DNA of 64,000 nt, from assembly GCA_025267735.1 (NCBI GenBank), contig CM046306.1, positions 31,513,919-31,577,918 of the forward strand. Direction: 5' to 3'. Below the pieces are notes generated by a model. The model ran no database searches. It saw only the letters and a program-made list of their open reading frames with translations, and had not been told where the DNA came from. A program made the position numbers and the translations under genes. Below are positions 24,801 to 36,800 of the stretch, piece by piece (position 1 is the stretch's first letter; each line of letters begins with the position of its first letter). This DNA comes from Mactra quadrangularis (taxonomy: Eukaryota > Mollusca > Bivalvia > Venerida > Mactridae).

Positions 24801-27800
24801 TTCTGCAAAAGTTTAATTAACATATATCTATATATATTTATATGTATTTATTTAGCGATGATATTTACTTTCTTATGTATTTAAGATAGCTATTAGAAGA
24901 CCACCTGCCCATTTTTTTGATATCTTGTGCTTCTGTCCCCTGACGTGCTAAGTCAGTTGCACGACCTATTCTAAAGGAATGGGACCTGTAGTGAATGTTA
25001 GGAATACCTAGATGGATCAGTGTTTTAGCTAGAACTGCTGAGAATTGGTATCTAGTGAGAGGTGATTTGTTATTATGACAGAATAGGTAACCTCTGACCT
25101 TTGGTCTGATTAGCAGGTAGTGCTGCATGGCCTCTATGCAGCATATTTCTCTGTTGCTAGACTTATTAATTTTTAAGATTGTTGGTGGTCCTGATTGATT
25201 AGTTTTGGTTCTTGTTAAAGTTAGTGTCAGCATATCAGAGTTTATGTTTATGTCACTTATATGCAGTGACTGTGTTGTTGATGTGTATACTAATTCACTC
25301 ACTCTGAATAAACCAAAATAAGTTAAGGTATAGGCTGCTTTGAAGAGGAATTCTTCATATTTGCTATTGCACACAGACTTCAACCCTGTACATATTCTTG
25401 CTAAAAGAGAAGCGTTAATTGGCAGTCTTTTATCTGTTCTCTTACATGCTCGTTTACAACCTTCTATTAGCTTTTTGATAATGAATTCTTCGGTTGGGTC
25501 TTTGTGGCCCTTTATTTTGTGTATAAAGCTTAAGCCTGAACAGTACGTTGATATTGTTGAAGGTGAATAACCTTGGTGAGAGCAGTATGATATGAACAGA
25601 CTTATTTGGTTGACTGATGCTGGCCAAGTATTTCCTAGTTTATAATGTGATCTGAAATCATTAAAAGTATGGACTGCATTTTTGTAGGTCATCAGTGTAT
25701 TTTTTGCTATGCTTGACTTCAGTAGCTTTCTTGATCTTGTGTAAATATTTGCCAAAGATGGTCTGGGACTATTTCTGGCTTTGAGTCTGCCGTTGGAGCG
25801 TAAGCTCTGAATTTCTTCATCTGAAATCGTGAGAGTGCATCCGTTATTTTATTTTGTATGCCACAGATATGCTCAGCCTTGGCTACAATGTTATAATGTA
25901 GGCATTTTAAAGTGAATGCACGAACAAGCACCATTAGATCTTCAGACTGACTAGTTAGAGAGTTAATTGCTTGAACAACAGACTTGTTGTCGGATCTAAA
26001 CAGTATTTTCTTATCTCGAAACATGTTACCCCAGAGATATATGGCTGCCAGAACCGGGAAAAATTCTAACAGGGCTATATTGTTTGTTTTACCTTGTAGC
26101 TTCCATTGGTCTGGCCACTTGCCCTGGGCCCAACGCCCTTTAAAATACAGACCATAGCCTATACTGGCTGCACTATCTGTGAACAACTCTGCATCAACAG
26201 ATCGTACCCAGAATCTGTCATGGAAAACTGATATGCCGTTAAAGTTTTTGAAGAAAGATAACCACATTTTGAGATCATTTTTTATAGATTTATTAATGCG
26301 GATGTGATGGAAGGGACAGGTCAAGCCTCTTGTAGAGTTGATTAAGCGTCTACAGAAGGGTCTACCTGGGAGTATAGCCCTGTATGCAAACTGCAGCTTG
26401 CCGATTAATGACTGCATTAATTTAAGTGTTGTCTTATCTTTTTTTAGTATTTCAGTTATTGTTAATGTTATATCGTTAATTTTTTGCAGTGGGATTCTTA
26501 TGACCATTTTTTCAGAATCAATCTCAAGGCCGAGGAAAATTATGATTGTTTTTGGTCCTTCTGTTTTATCGGGAGCAACAGGGACTCCTAGCTCTGTCAT
26601 GCGCTTATCGAATTCTAGCATAACCGTCTGACAGTCATTAGTTAATTTCCTACCTCCGAATAGGAAGTCATCCAAATAGTGTAATAATTTGCCATTTAAG
26701 GTTTTAGATTGTACATACCAGTCAAGAAAAGTGGAGAATTTTTCAAATATAGCCGGACTTATAGAGCAACCGAATGGGAGGCATTTATCGAAATAGTATT
26801 TACCATTGAAGCAAAAACCAAGTTGATCGAAATCCTTAGGGTTTACTGGTAGCAATCGGAATGCTGACTGGATGTCAGACTTTCCTAACAAACAGCCTTT
26901 ACCTAGTTCCTGAACCATTGCTATTGCATCATCGAAACTTAAATTTTGTACATGACACAAGTCTGGATCGATAAAGTCATTAACTGAATCATTTTCTGGG
27001 TAAGAAAGATGATGGATTAACCTGTAGTCTGTGCCGTTTTTCTTTTCAACTAAACCTAGAGGAGACACTCGCAGGTGAGGACTCGGAGGGGTTTCAAATG
27101 GTCCCCCCACGCGGCCCTCTTTAATTTCTTTATCAATTTTTTGCATGACTATATTTGGCATATTTAATGCTGATTTAAGATTTTTTGACATTCTAAAGTG
27201 CCTTGGTCCACTATATTCAATGGAAAACCCATACTTGAAACCATTAAGGATAAAAATTGCGTCATTTGGTTTATAGTTTAAAAGTGCTTTCTCTAATTCT
27301 AGTAATTTAATTGGTGACTTTGCTAATGAATACGGGCTACTTGAATTATTGTGTAAATTGGTTGTTGTTTGTTCGCCGTTGATATGGCCTCCCTCGAAAG
27401 GATGATTTGTTTGCACGAAAATTAGGTTGTGCATGATGGCTACTTGGGGCATTATTGAATGTGTGCTGGTTTAGGCTTGCATGTGGGCATTGTAATTTCT
27501 TGTGCAGTGTTGAGTTGCAAATATTACAGACATGTGAAAATTTACAAGGGTTCCATGTACATACACCAGTATTAAAGGCTAGGCATGGAAACATTTTACG
27601 TTTAGCATTATTATGTTGTCCTGTTATGCTAGTAGTTGGAGCATGATTTTCAAAAGGCCTTAAGCTGCTGGGAACCAACATTATGCGTGACCAGAGCTCG
27701 GGATGAACTGAATCCCAGTCAGTTTTTAATTGGGGTGAGCTTTGGCGTTGGCGGAACTGCTCGTCATACACTTTCCAAGACCCTGGACCGAATTTCTTAG

Positions 27801-30800
27801 CTGCATCCCTAATGATGGTCATATACTTAATTAGGGATAAAACATCCTTTTGATTAACTTCGATGAAGATAGACATGTAGAGGAGAAAGGCGTCTGTCCA
27901 TTCCTCAATATTTTTTATAGAATAGTTACTTGATTTTTGCCTTGTTTCCAGCCTGCCATTTTCATTTAAAAACAGGGAACCCCCACTGCATATATCACTG
28001 AGCTCTATAGAGCTTTTTAACAGTATTGCAAGATTAACATACTGGCCACTGGTTATTTTGTCTTTTATTTGCCTAGGGATATGGGCTGTGAGATCATCTG
28101 CCCCACACCTAATCATCTCCATGTTCATAGAATTATTTTCATCATTTTGGAAATTAATTCCAGAAAAAATATTGTCAAAATGATTAATTTCAGGCCTACC
28201 TGGACCTTGTGGTTCATTGTCCTGATCTATTAGAGAATTTAATTGAATTCTCTCCACTTCTGGAGCTAAAACAGGTTCCTCCACCTCCGTATGTTTTCTT
28301 TTCTTCCCTTTACCTCTTCCAGGCATTATTAAATAGACTATTAGATTAGGATTGTAAAGATTTTTGAAGCAGATTTATTTTATGTCCTTTCTTGGTGGCA
28401 GACAGTAGGAAGAGGAAGTTCCAGGCAGATGCCTGATGGGAAGTCTGTGAGTTATTTATAGCTCAATATTAATAGTCAGAGGTCAAGATATCATGTGATA
28501 TCTATATTTAGAACAAAACACATGAATGAGGTTAGGAGAATTTGTAACTTGACATATGAAATCTAAAATAAAGGGCAAATATTACTCAATGCAATATTTG
28601 GTTTTATTTAGGGGTTTCTTAGTTCTAAGGGGTTTCTTTGGGGTTTTTAAGTTCTTTGGGGTTCTTCAAAGATTTTCGACGAACCCTGATGGTGTCAACC
28701 TGTGAAGGCTCTGCAGTCAGTGCATTCAGAACAACCTTAGCAACCAGCTACGAAGATATATGTTTATCTGCATAGAAGATTGCCATGGTAATTAGATGAC
28801 TTCAAACTTACTAATATTTAATGTCATTTTCTGTTGTTCTCTTGTTACAGAGCTGTGGAAGATAAAAATGTTGGTCCACTTATAAAGACTATAATGACAA
28901 GATGTATTCACTGTACAAGATGTATTAGGTAAGATTTTAATCTATCACTTTAGGCGGAATACTTTTTTTATTGTTAATTAATTTTCATTTTGTTAGATGT
29001 TTTATTCACAATGGATAATTCAGCTTATTTGTTAGGTAATTCCATGGATTGATTCTACATTTACCAATGAGAATTCAAATTAATTGTTTTTCCCATAGTG
29101 ATAAAATTTGTAAAAATTGTTCGGTTAAAACTAGAGCTTAGTACTGCCAGGAAATTTATAACTTGGTATACTTTTTTTTTTACTAAATACCACTGTATAC
29201 CTCAAAGTAAGCCTTTACCATGTGCAATAGGGCTATCAAATAAAAAACACCGATATCGTTTTCTTACCGACCTTTATTTGTTGTAGTCAACTATTAAAAA
29301 CTAGGTCACGCTTGTTTTAAGAATTCGTTTTAATTAACAAATAAATTAATCTCTATAATATCTGTGATTATACAAGGAGACATTATAATTATGACATTGT
29401 TACACTATCGACAAAGTGTGAAAAAATGTTGATACACATCTTATCTTAAATTGTTAACATCATTTTCCGTTCAAAACTGCGAACACATGTTTGTCATCAA
29501 GCAAAGGATTATTATTCATAAAAATTACTGCAAACAATTAAAATATAGACTTCCCGGTGTAAATGCTACTATGTCTATCTATTTCTTCCACAGCCTTATG
29601 CAGGTGTAAAATTATTTTAACTAACTAAAATAGAATTTTTTACTTATCCACATAAAGTCAAATTTAAAAAATAACTTAATGTAAGACTCTGACAATCGCT
29701 GATTTCGTCACCCCTGACCGACATTATATAACGTGTAAAATCACACATGTACTACTCGTTCACCGGTAGTGCTCTCTTACCAGAAAGGAAGTTAAGTTAT
29801 TCAATACCAGTATTTCCCAAAATACTGTGGTATTATACCGTGATATAGAAACAACGGTTTACCGGTAATACCGCACACCTCTAGTTAAAACCCACCTTCC
29901 TCTGATGCAGCCTAGATTTCTTAAACAACCACTTATTGTTTTGTTTAGTTTAGTTACATACATTTGCTCACTGTTATCATCTCATGTTTCAGGTTTGCTA
30001 GTGAGGTTGCTGGTGTTGATGATCTTGGCACCACTGGTAGAGGAGGAGATATGCAAGTTGGAACATATGTTGAAAAAATGTTTAAATCTGAACTGTCTGG
30101 AAATATTATTGATCTGTGTCCAGTGGGTGCTCTCACATCTAAACCTTATGCTTTTACTACAAGACCATGGGAAACAAGGTTTGTGCTTTGTCTAAGAAAT
30201 TTACATTTGGTATTTTATGGTATTTTCCAGGTTGTAAGCTACCAACTTTGATAAGGGTCACTGGGTGTTGGCAAATGTGCAAAATTGTTACAGGATAGCA
30301 TACATTCAGGCTCAGAAAGGTTCTTTATTTTCCCCTTGGGCTATGATTAGAGTTGTCATTGTAACCAGCTTTTCAACTATTTCAAGCACACTATTGTCCA
30401 GGGGACACAGTAGTCAAGCTAGGTGTTTGATTCATGGAAAGTGACAAAAAATAAGAGCTTTTAATTTGTCAATCGCATAAGGTTGGAAAAGATGAAATTT
30501 TGCTCAGTAAGTCAGTAATGACACAAAATAAGAAACTGCTCAAGAGATGTATTAGTTGAAATTAAATAAGCCATATGTTTAAAAAGTTAATTTAGTAGAG
30601 TCACCAAGTATGCAATTAGGTGCTTTAGTGTTAATTTAGGTATTTTTATGTGATTTCAATCCCTTTATGAATAGTTACTTAATCTAATAATTCATCAATC
30701 TTTAACATAGCTCTATACACTAAAATCATTAATTCTTATAATAAATTAACTTCTTTAGTATGTACTAATATTATGGTCTGAATGAAATAAAAAATTTCAT

Positions 30801-33800
30801 AGTTTATTACGGTATGTTTATTATTACAGGAAAATAGAATCTATAGATGTAATGGATGCTTTGGGTAGTAATATTGTTGTTACCATGAGAACAAATGAAG
30901 TTATGAGAATTTTACCTAAAATAAACGAGGTAAGTTCTAGACTGTGTGCTATTTTGTTCTTTAGGGGCTAGTAATATTAACTTTCTATTGACCCATTTTT
31001 ATCTTGAACCCTTGTACATGTATATATATGTATTTTTGATAATATGCTAATTGTTATACAGATTTGCTCTTTCTAACTTTATGTAGTAATATTTGTCTTT
31101 AGTTGAGTTCCTTATAATGTTTTTCTCTGAATTGTGCAGAAAGAAAATTAGAATGGTTTAAATTACATTGTTAAACAGTATTTCTAACATTCCTGTATTA
31201 CAAATATTCACAAGGGCTGTCTCAAGATATATTAAACCAGTCATTGTCTCAACCTATTAGTCCAAAACCTGGAACTAGTTAAAATTGATTTGGGCTTGTA
31301 AAATTACTTATTTTATATATTTTATTTAGTCAGACTAGTTGATAAGTTTGTCTTTTACTATATACATGTACATGTATATCAGATATAATTTTTAAAAAAT
31401 ATTGGGCTAGTGATTGAGAAAAAATAAGGCGATGACTGTTATACAAATATGTAATTTCTTTGTAGGAAATTAATGAAGAATGGATTTCTGATGCTACTAG
31501 ATTTGCTTATGATGGTTTAAAACGTCAAAGACTTACTACACCTTTTGTGAAGAATGACAAAGGTGTTTTAGAACAAGCAGATTGGGAATCAGCTCTGATT
31601 AAAGTTGCACAAAAGGTTAGTCATACAGATCTCGGATCGTGCAAGTTTCCGAAATTTGCGTGTATCGTGCGTGTATCGTGCGTGTATCATTCATACCGTG
31701 TGCGTGTATAATTCACCGTGTATTTCAATCGTGTAACGTGTAGACCGCTCATCGTGTAAATACACGGTAAAAATCGGTCCGAGATATTGTGATTTTGCGT
31801 TTTATTACTGTGTATCGTGTGCCCGAGATATTGACAAATCCATACGTATAAATGTATTAAATACTTATGCATTGTCGACTAATCATCATCCGTAAACAAA
31901 AAGAAAAACCGCGATTCATTAAGTTGAGTTTAGAATAAATGTTGACTTTGTTTAAACCGGAAATTCCTGTTTAAATGCCGTACGTCGATAAACTGCGGCT
32001 CATTCCGGACCAATCTGCGGTCAATTAAATTGCGGCCCAACCGAAATGTTGTTACTAAATTAAAATAATCGTTATAATATTATTATATTTTAAATGTAAA
32101 CACATGCTTTCATTTATCTTAATCATCAAACATTTTCTTTGTTTGTCAGTGGCTAAAGCGTTTAGTAAACAAACTGTTATAATTGACATCTCACTTGGTC
32201 AAGAACTCGTTTATCACGACTCTATATGATTAAAAAAGTCATCATTGTTTTAATTCTTAAAGTAAATTAAATTATTTAGTTTTTACAGTTTATTCGTATT
32301 ATTCCCTCATATTTGCGTATTTATATGTAAAACTTTTTATTTAAATATCGATTTTGTAGTCGGCATAAAATAGTAAGTTAACACGAGGTGTGTGTACTGT
32401 CTTAATACCGCGTCTTCACGCAAGCACTGCATGTAAACGTTTATATCTAGTATACATACTACTAAAAAGGCGACCATTATACAATATGACATGCTTATAT
32501 TTTTTTAATCACGCGTAGACTGTGTTTTGAAAAAATATACTAATTCAAAGTATTTTTCACCATGAATGGCTTGAAAATAAAAACAGAGAAAAAACTTGAA
32601 ACGTGTATTTCTTTTTCTATCGTGTGGGTTTCGCCGGCTATCAGGTGTGTGGTTTTAAATCTGAATAAAGCCAACTTACAAAGAATGACATAAACAATTT
32701 TTGACAGTAATGTTATTCTTTATTCTGCAGTTTGTATTTTTGTTATACATCAAGTACTTACATAATTTGTTTGATAAAAATTATCAATCGTGTTCTTCTT
32801 TGTCTATCGTGTAATGACTGCTCGCCGATCGTGTACCTTTATTTCTACTAAAAATGTCGATATTCAATAAAATAATCTATACTATATGACTTGCTTATAT
32901 TTTTACAATCAAGCTAAGACTGTGTTTAACTTTTGAAACATATACACATACAGTTATGACATCTTTTCTCAATGAATGATTTGAAGAAAACAAAGGAAAA
33001 AAACTTTAAACGTGTATTTTTATCAATCGTGTGAGTTGATCGGCTTTTCATGGTTTTTAATTCAATTAAAACAAACTTACTAAGAATGACATTAAATTAT
33101 TTTGACAGTAATAATATTCTTTATTATACAGTTAGTATTTTTGTTGTACACCGTGTACTAATTCAATTTTTATACAAAATATTATCAATCGTGTTCTTTT
33201 TTGTCTATCGTGTATTGACTGCCCGCCTATCGTGTACCTTAATTTCTACTTAAAATGTCGATATTCAATGAATTTATTGATACAATATTATATTTTACAC
33301 TCAAGCTTAACTGTGTAATGAACCAATGTAACATATTTAAATTTTTATTTCTTTGTCTATTGTGTGATTTCGAAGTTGACAATCGTGTGCGTGAATTTAA
33401 ATTCGATTTAAGCCAACTTGTAACATTTTGTTTTTAAGAATTTGAGCAGGTAAACTCGATTTTCAATAAATTTAACAAAACTTATATTGTTTAGTTACAT
33501 ATTTACGACGAAACAGAAGAATATTTTTTGTTTTCAATCTACATTTGAGACGCATTATTCGTTTAACGTGTCGTCGTTGAAACGTTTTTCTCTGGGCGAA
33601 AAAAGCCGAGGATTTCGAACAATCGTGTTAAACGTGTATCGAGACTCGGAATCGTGTATTTTACCGCAAATCAAGCTATCTATCGTGTTCGTGTATCGTG
33701 TAACGTGCAGTCCGTGTTCGTATAACGTGCGTGTACCGTCCGTACCGTGTGACAACTTGCACGTTCCGATATCTGTATACAGGGCTTTTTTCAGTATTGG

Positions 33801-36800
33801 GTAAGGGACGTGGGACATTTTTGTATAGAACATTTTGGGAAATTTTATCACAATTTCATAGACAGGGGAGCATAAAAATCCAAGTTAAACTCAAAATTTG
33901 GAAAAAATTGCACGCTCTTAAAGAAATTTTAAGAGGGGAAGTCGCCTGTAAACGGCTCTTTTTATATAAAGAAAAAAATGTCTGATGTATCATACATATT
34001 GCTTTCATTAGGCAAATCTGGTCATGAAATGTTCCATGGTCATTCTTTCCTTCTACCTTTGTTGATAGTACTAAGTAGGACTTTTTTGTCTGCTGTTGGT
34101 GAGGATATGTGCTCACCACTAGGTTAACAGCTTAGGTTCAGAGATCTCAGGTCTATCTTGGGAAATGAGTGAGTCACCTGATCACAGCAATATAACTGAA
34201 AAAATGTTTCAATGTGGCATAAGGCATTGAATATTACATCACATATTACTACTCTCAGAACACCACAAAACAAACCTCTATCATAAATATTATGTATGAG
34301 TAAACACAATATCCCAATTTCATGAGCTCACAATGCCATAACTATTAGGTTATTCTCATTGTAGATAATCTTGGATGAGTTTACAAGAAAACTCCTGAAG
34401 CCAATTAATGTTTTGGTCCTTTCTTAGTAATTTATTGCTCAATGTAATTAGCAGTGCCTCTTAAATCATTAAGTGTCCCACCATTGGACCACTGCTCAAA
34501 CTTTTAGTGCTTGATACTTGACTTACAGTGAATTGTTATAATATTTCTATCACAGATTGTACAGACACCAGGTGATAAGATAGGAGCTGTGGTTGGTGGT
34601 CTAGTAGATGCTGAAGCTCTTGTTTCACTCAAAGATTATCTTAACAGACTTGGCAGTGAAGCTTTGTGTACTGAAGAAATTTTCCCCATGGATGGAGCTG
34701 GGTATGTCTGACTGTAACCTTACTTTGAAATAATCTGTCTTTTTCCTGGTGAAAGAAAAATGTCAAAATATTATCAGTGCAAAATTATTTTTGTATGCAG
34801 GTGTTGTTCTTAACATTTAATAATACAAGTTTATTCAACCAAGAAAACTGGAAGGTCTTAGACCCTTATGGTCAATACATACATTACATATATACATAAC
34901 ATCAGTCTTCCCATCCCATTAGCCTGAAGTTAGATAAAAAATTTGGGTCTGTGAAAATAACTTATTTATATTCCTTTGTTGCTCAGTCGCATTTCATGTA
35001 TGAAATATTAATTTATATTGTGTATATGATTTACAGAACTGATTTAAGATCCAATTATTTACTCAATACAAAGATACAAGGTGTAGAACAAGCTGATTTA
35101 ATCTTATTGGTTGGTACAAATCCGAGATTTGAGGCTCCACTCTTTAATGCCAGAATCAGGAAAAGGTAGGTATTTGAAAACTGTTTATTCAAGTTTGTTT
35201 GAGATGCATTTGCTCTAAATTGCAGGTTTGCTCAAGATTTTTAGCCGTCTATGTCCTACTTGAGCAATTGCAAATAAACTGTATTGAAATTAAATGGGTT
35301 TTTACAAAACAAGTTAACAACATACTACTGCAGAAATTTTGTCTGCTTAAATGAAAACATGCTTATGTTTTGAGAGAAAAACATCGGATATACATCACCC
35401 CATAGAAATTTGGATGTGTACAATATGAAAAAAAAGAATCATAGTTAACCAAAAGTAGAAAATGTTAATTATTACTTATTTCTAGTTAGGCCTGAATAAT
35501 ACAGAATGGTGAGCACAATAAAATTGTATAATACTCATCAGACCTTTAGTATCAAATTTATGCCATGTGCTCTTGATGTTTCTTTGTGTTAAGATGTTTT
35601 AGAAGCTTTCTGACAGGGAAGCCTGAGCTTTCTCAAATTAGTTGTCCCATTTAATAAATTATCCTTATTTTATTATGATGTTCTCATTAAGTTACATCGT
35701 ATTTTCATCACACAAAGTAAATGAAATAATACCATATTTTATTATCGGATGATTTGACTCACATATTACCATATCATATTTTCTAGTTGGATAAACAATG
35801 ATTTGACTGTAGCAATGGTTGGTTCACAAGTAGATCTAACTTATGATTATGATCATCTTGGAGATTCAGCTTCCATTCTTAATGATATTGCTTCTGGAAA
35901 ACATCCATTCTCAAAGGTAAATATGAACTGAGTGCATTTTACTTTGTGGAGCTAGAAAGTAAAATATTATTTATCATAATCATCTTACAAAAAAAGTGTA
36001 GTCACATATTAACATTCACCCATTTGGAAATATTTTATTGCTTTCAAGCAATTGGAACTCCTCATAGATTTTGTACACTAATATACTTTCAACCGTTAGG
36101 AAAGAAAGTAGTTTTGACATGGATCCAGTGATAAAAGTGAACATGGTTATTGTTGAAATGTCCTTGTAATATCGTCCCTGTATTATACTGCTACTTGCTG
36201 GCAAGTTATTTGCCAGGTCTTACAACTTGTTTTGTTACTATCACTTGTTATCTGAGACATTTTAGATTTTTTAAAGTTTTCCCTCGATTTAAAGTTGGCA
36301 TTGCCCTAGGGGCCACAAGTATTATGCAGAGTTACATTTTGACTTGTTATATTTTATTTGCTAGACTTTAGCTGCAGCAAAGAACCCTATGGTTGTAGTT
36401 GGAAGTTCAGCTTTACAACGTGGTGATGGTACATCTATACATAAAGCTGTCTCAACTATTGCACAGAATGCTAGAGTACAATCTGGTTGTGGTGAAGATT
36501 GGAAAGTTCTAAATGTTTTACATAGGGTTAGTATGTTAGATCTTACTTTAACCAGTACAGGTAATACACCGAGTTTAGAATTAGCCACAAGGCTATCGGC
36601 ATAGTATCAAATTGGAAAACTATATTTAGCTTTCAGAGTGGGCAAGTAGACACATGGAACAAAATGCTGCAAGATTCGCAATACAGACTCAGTTGTAATT
36701 GTCAATACACTTATAAATTACTCAGTGTATTTTAAATTTACCTAGATTGGACCATACATGCTCACAATCTCATGACCCTGCTCTCGACAGTTCAAAATAT

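Larger units (their letters stand above)
20896..28606 (-). mobile_element. Ngaro-like tyrosine-recombinase retrotransposon, 7.7 kb, antisense in NDUFS1 intron 5
   Basis: Reading the minus strand: a ~225-bp terminal segment A (28606-28382), then gag, RT-RNase H, tyrosine recombinase and SGNH-hydrolase ORFs (28326-24234), then terminal segment B, followed by complete A-M-B units on the left. This split-direct-repeat order (A1, ORFs, B1, A2, B2), with a recombinase instead of an integrase and an SGNH ORF, is characteristic of the Ngaro group of DIRS-like elements. There is no LTR and no target duplication; TTTTA occurs at both outer ends. The left side carries one extra tandem unit. Repeat copies differ by only a few bases, suggesting a young insertion. 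The long ORFs have no internal stops. Confidence 0.9.

Noticed and set aside
24790..24880. In-frame splicing of the recombinase ORF to the SGNH ORF
   Set aside because: The candidate donor AAAGTAAAT at the recombinase end and the acceptor TTTTGCAG would join in the wrong phase and meet a stop soon after. Another donor would be needed.
33780..33960. Possible interspersed repeat shared with 41990-42130 (AACATTTTGGG and a following AATTTTAT)
   Set aside because: Similarity is limited to short AT-rich words; not enough to call a family without alignment.
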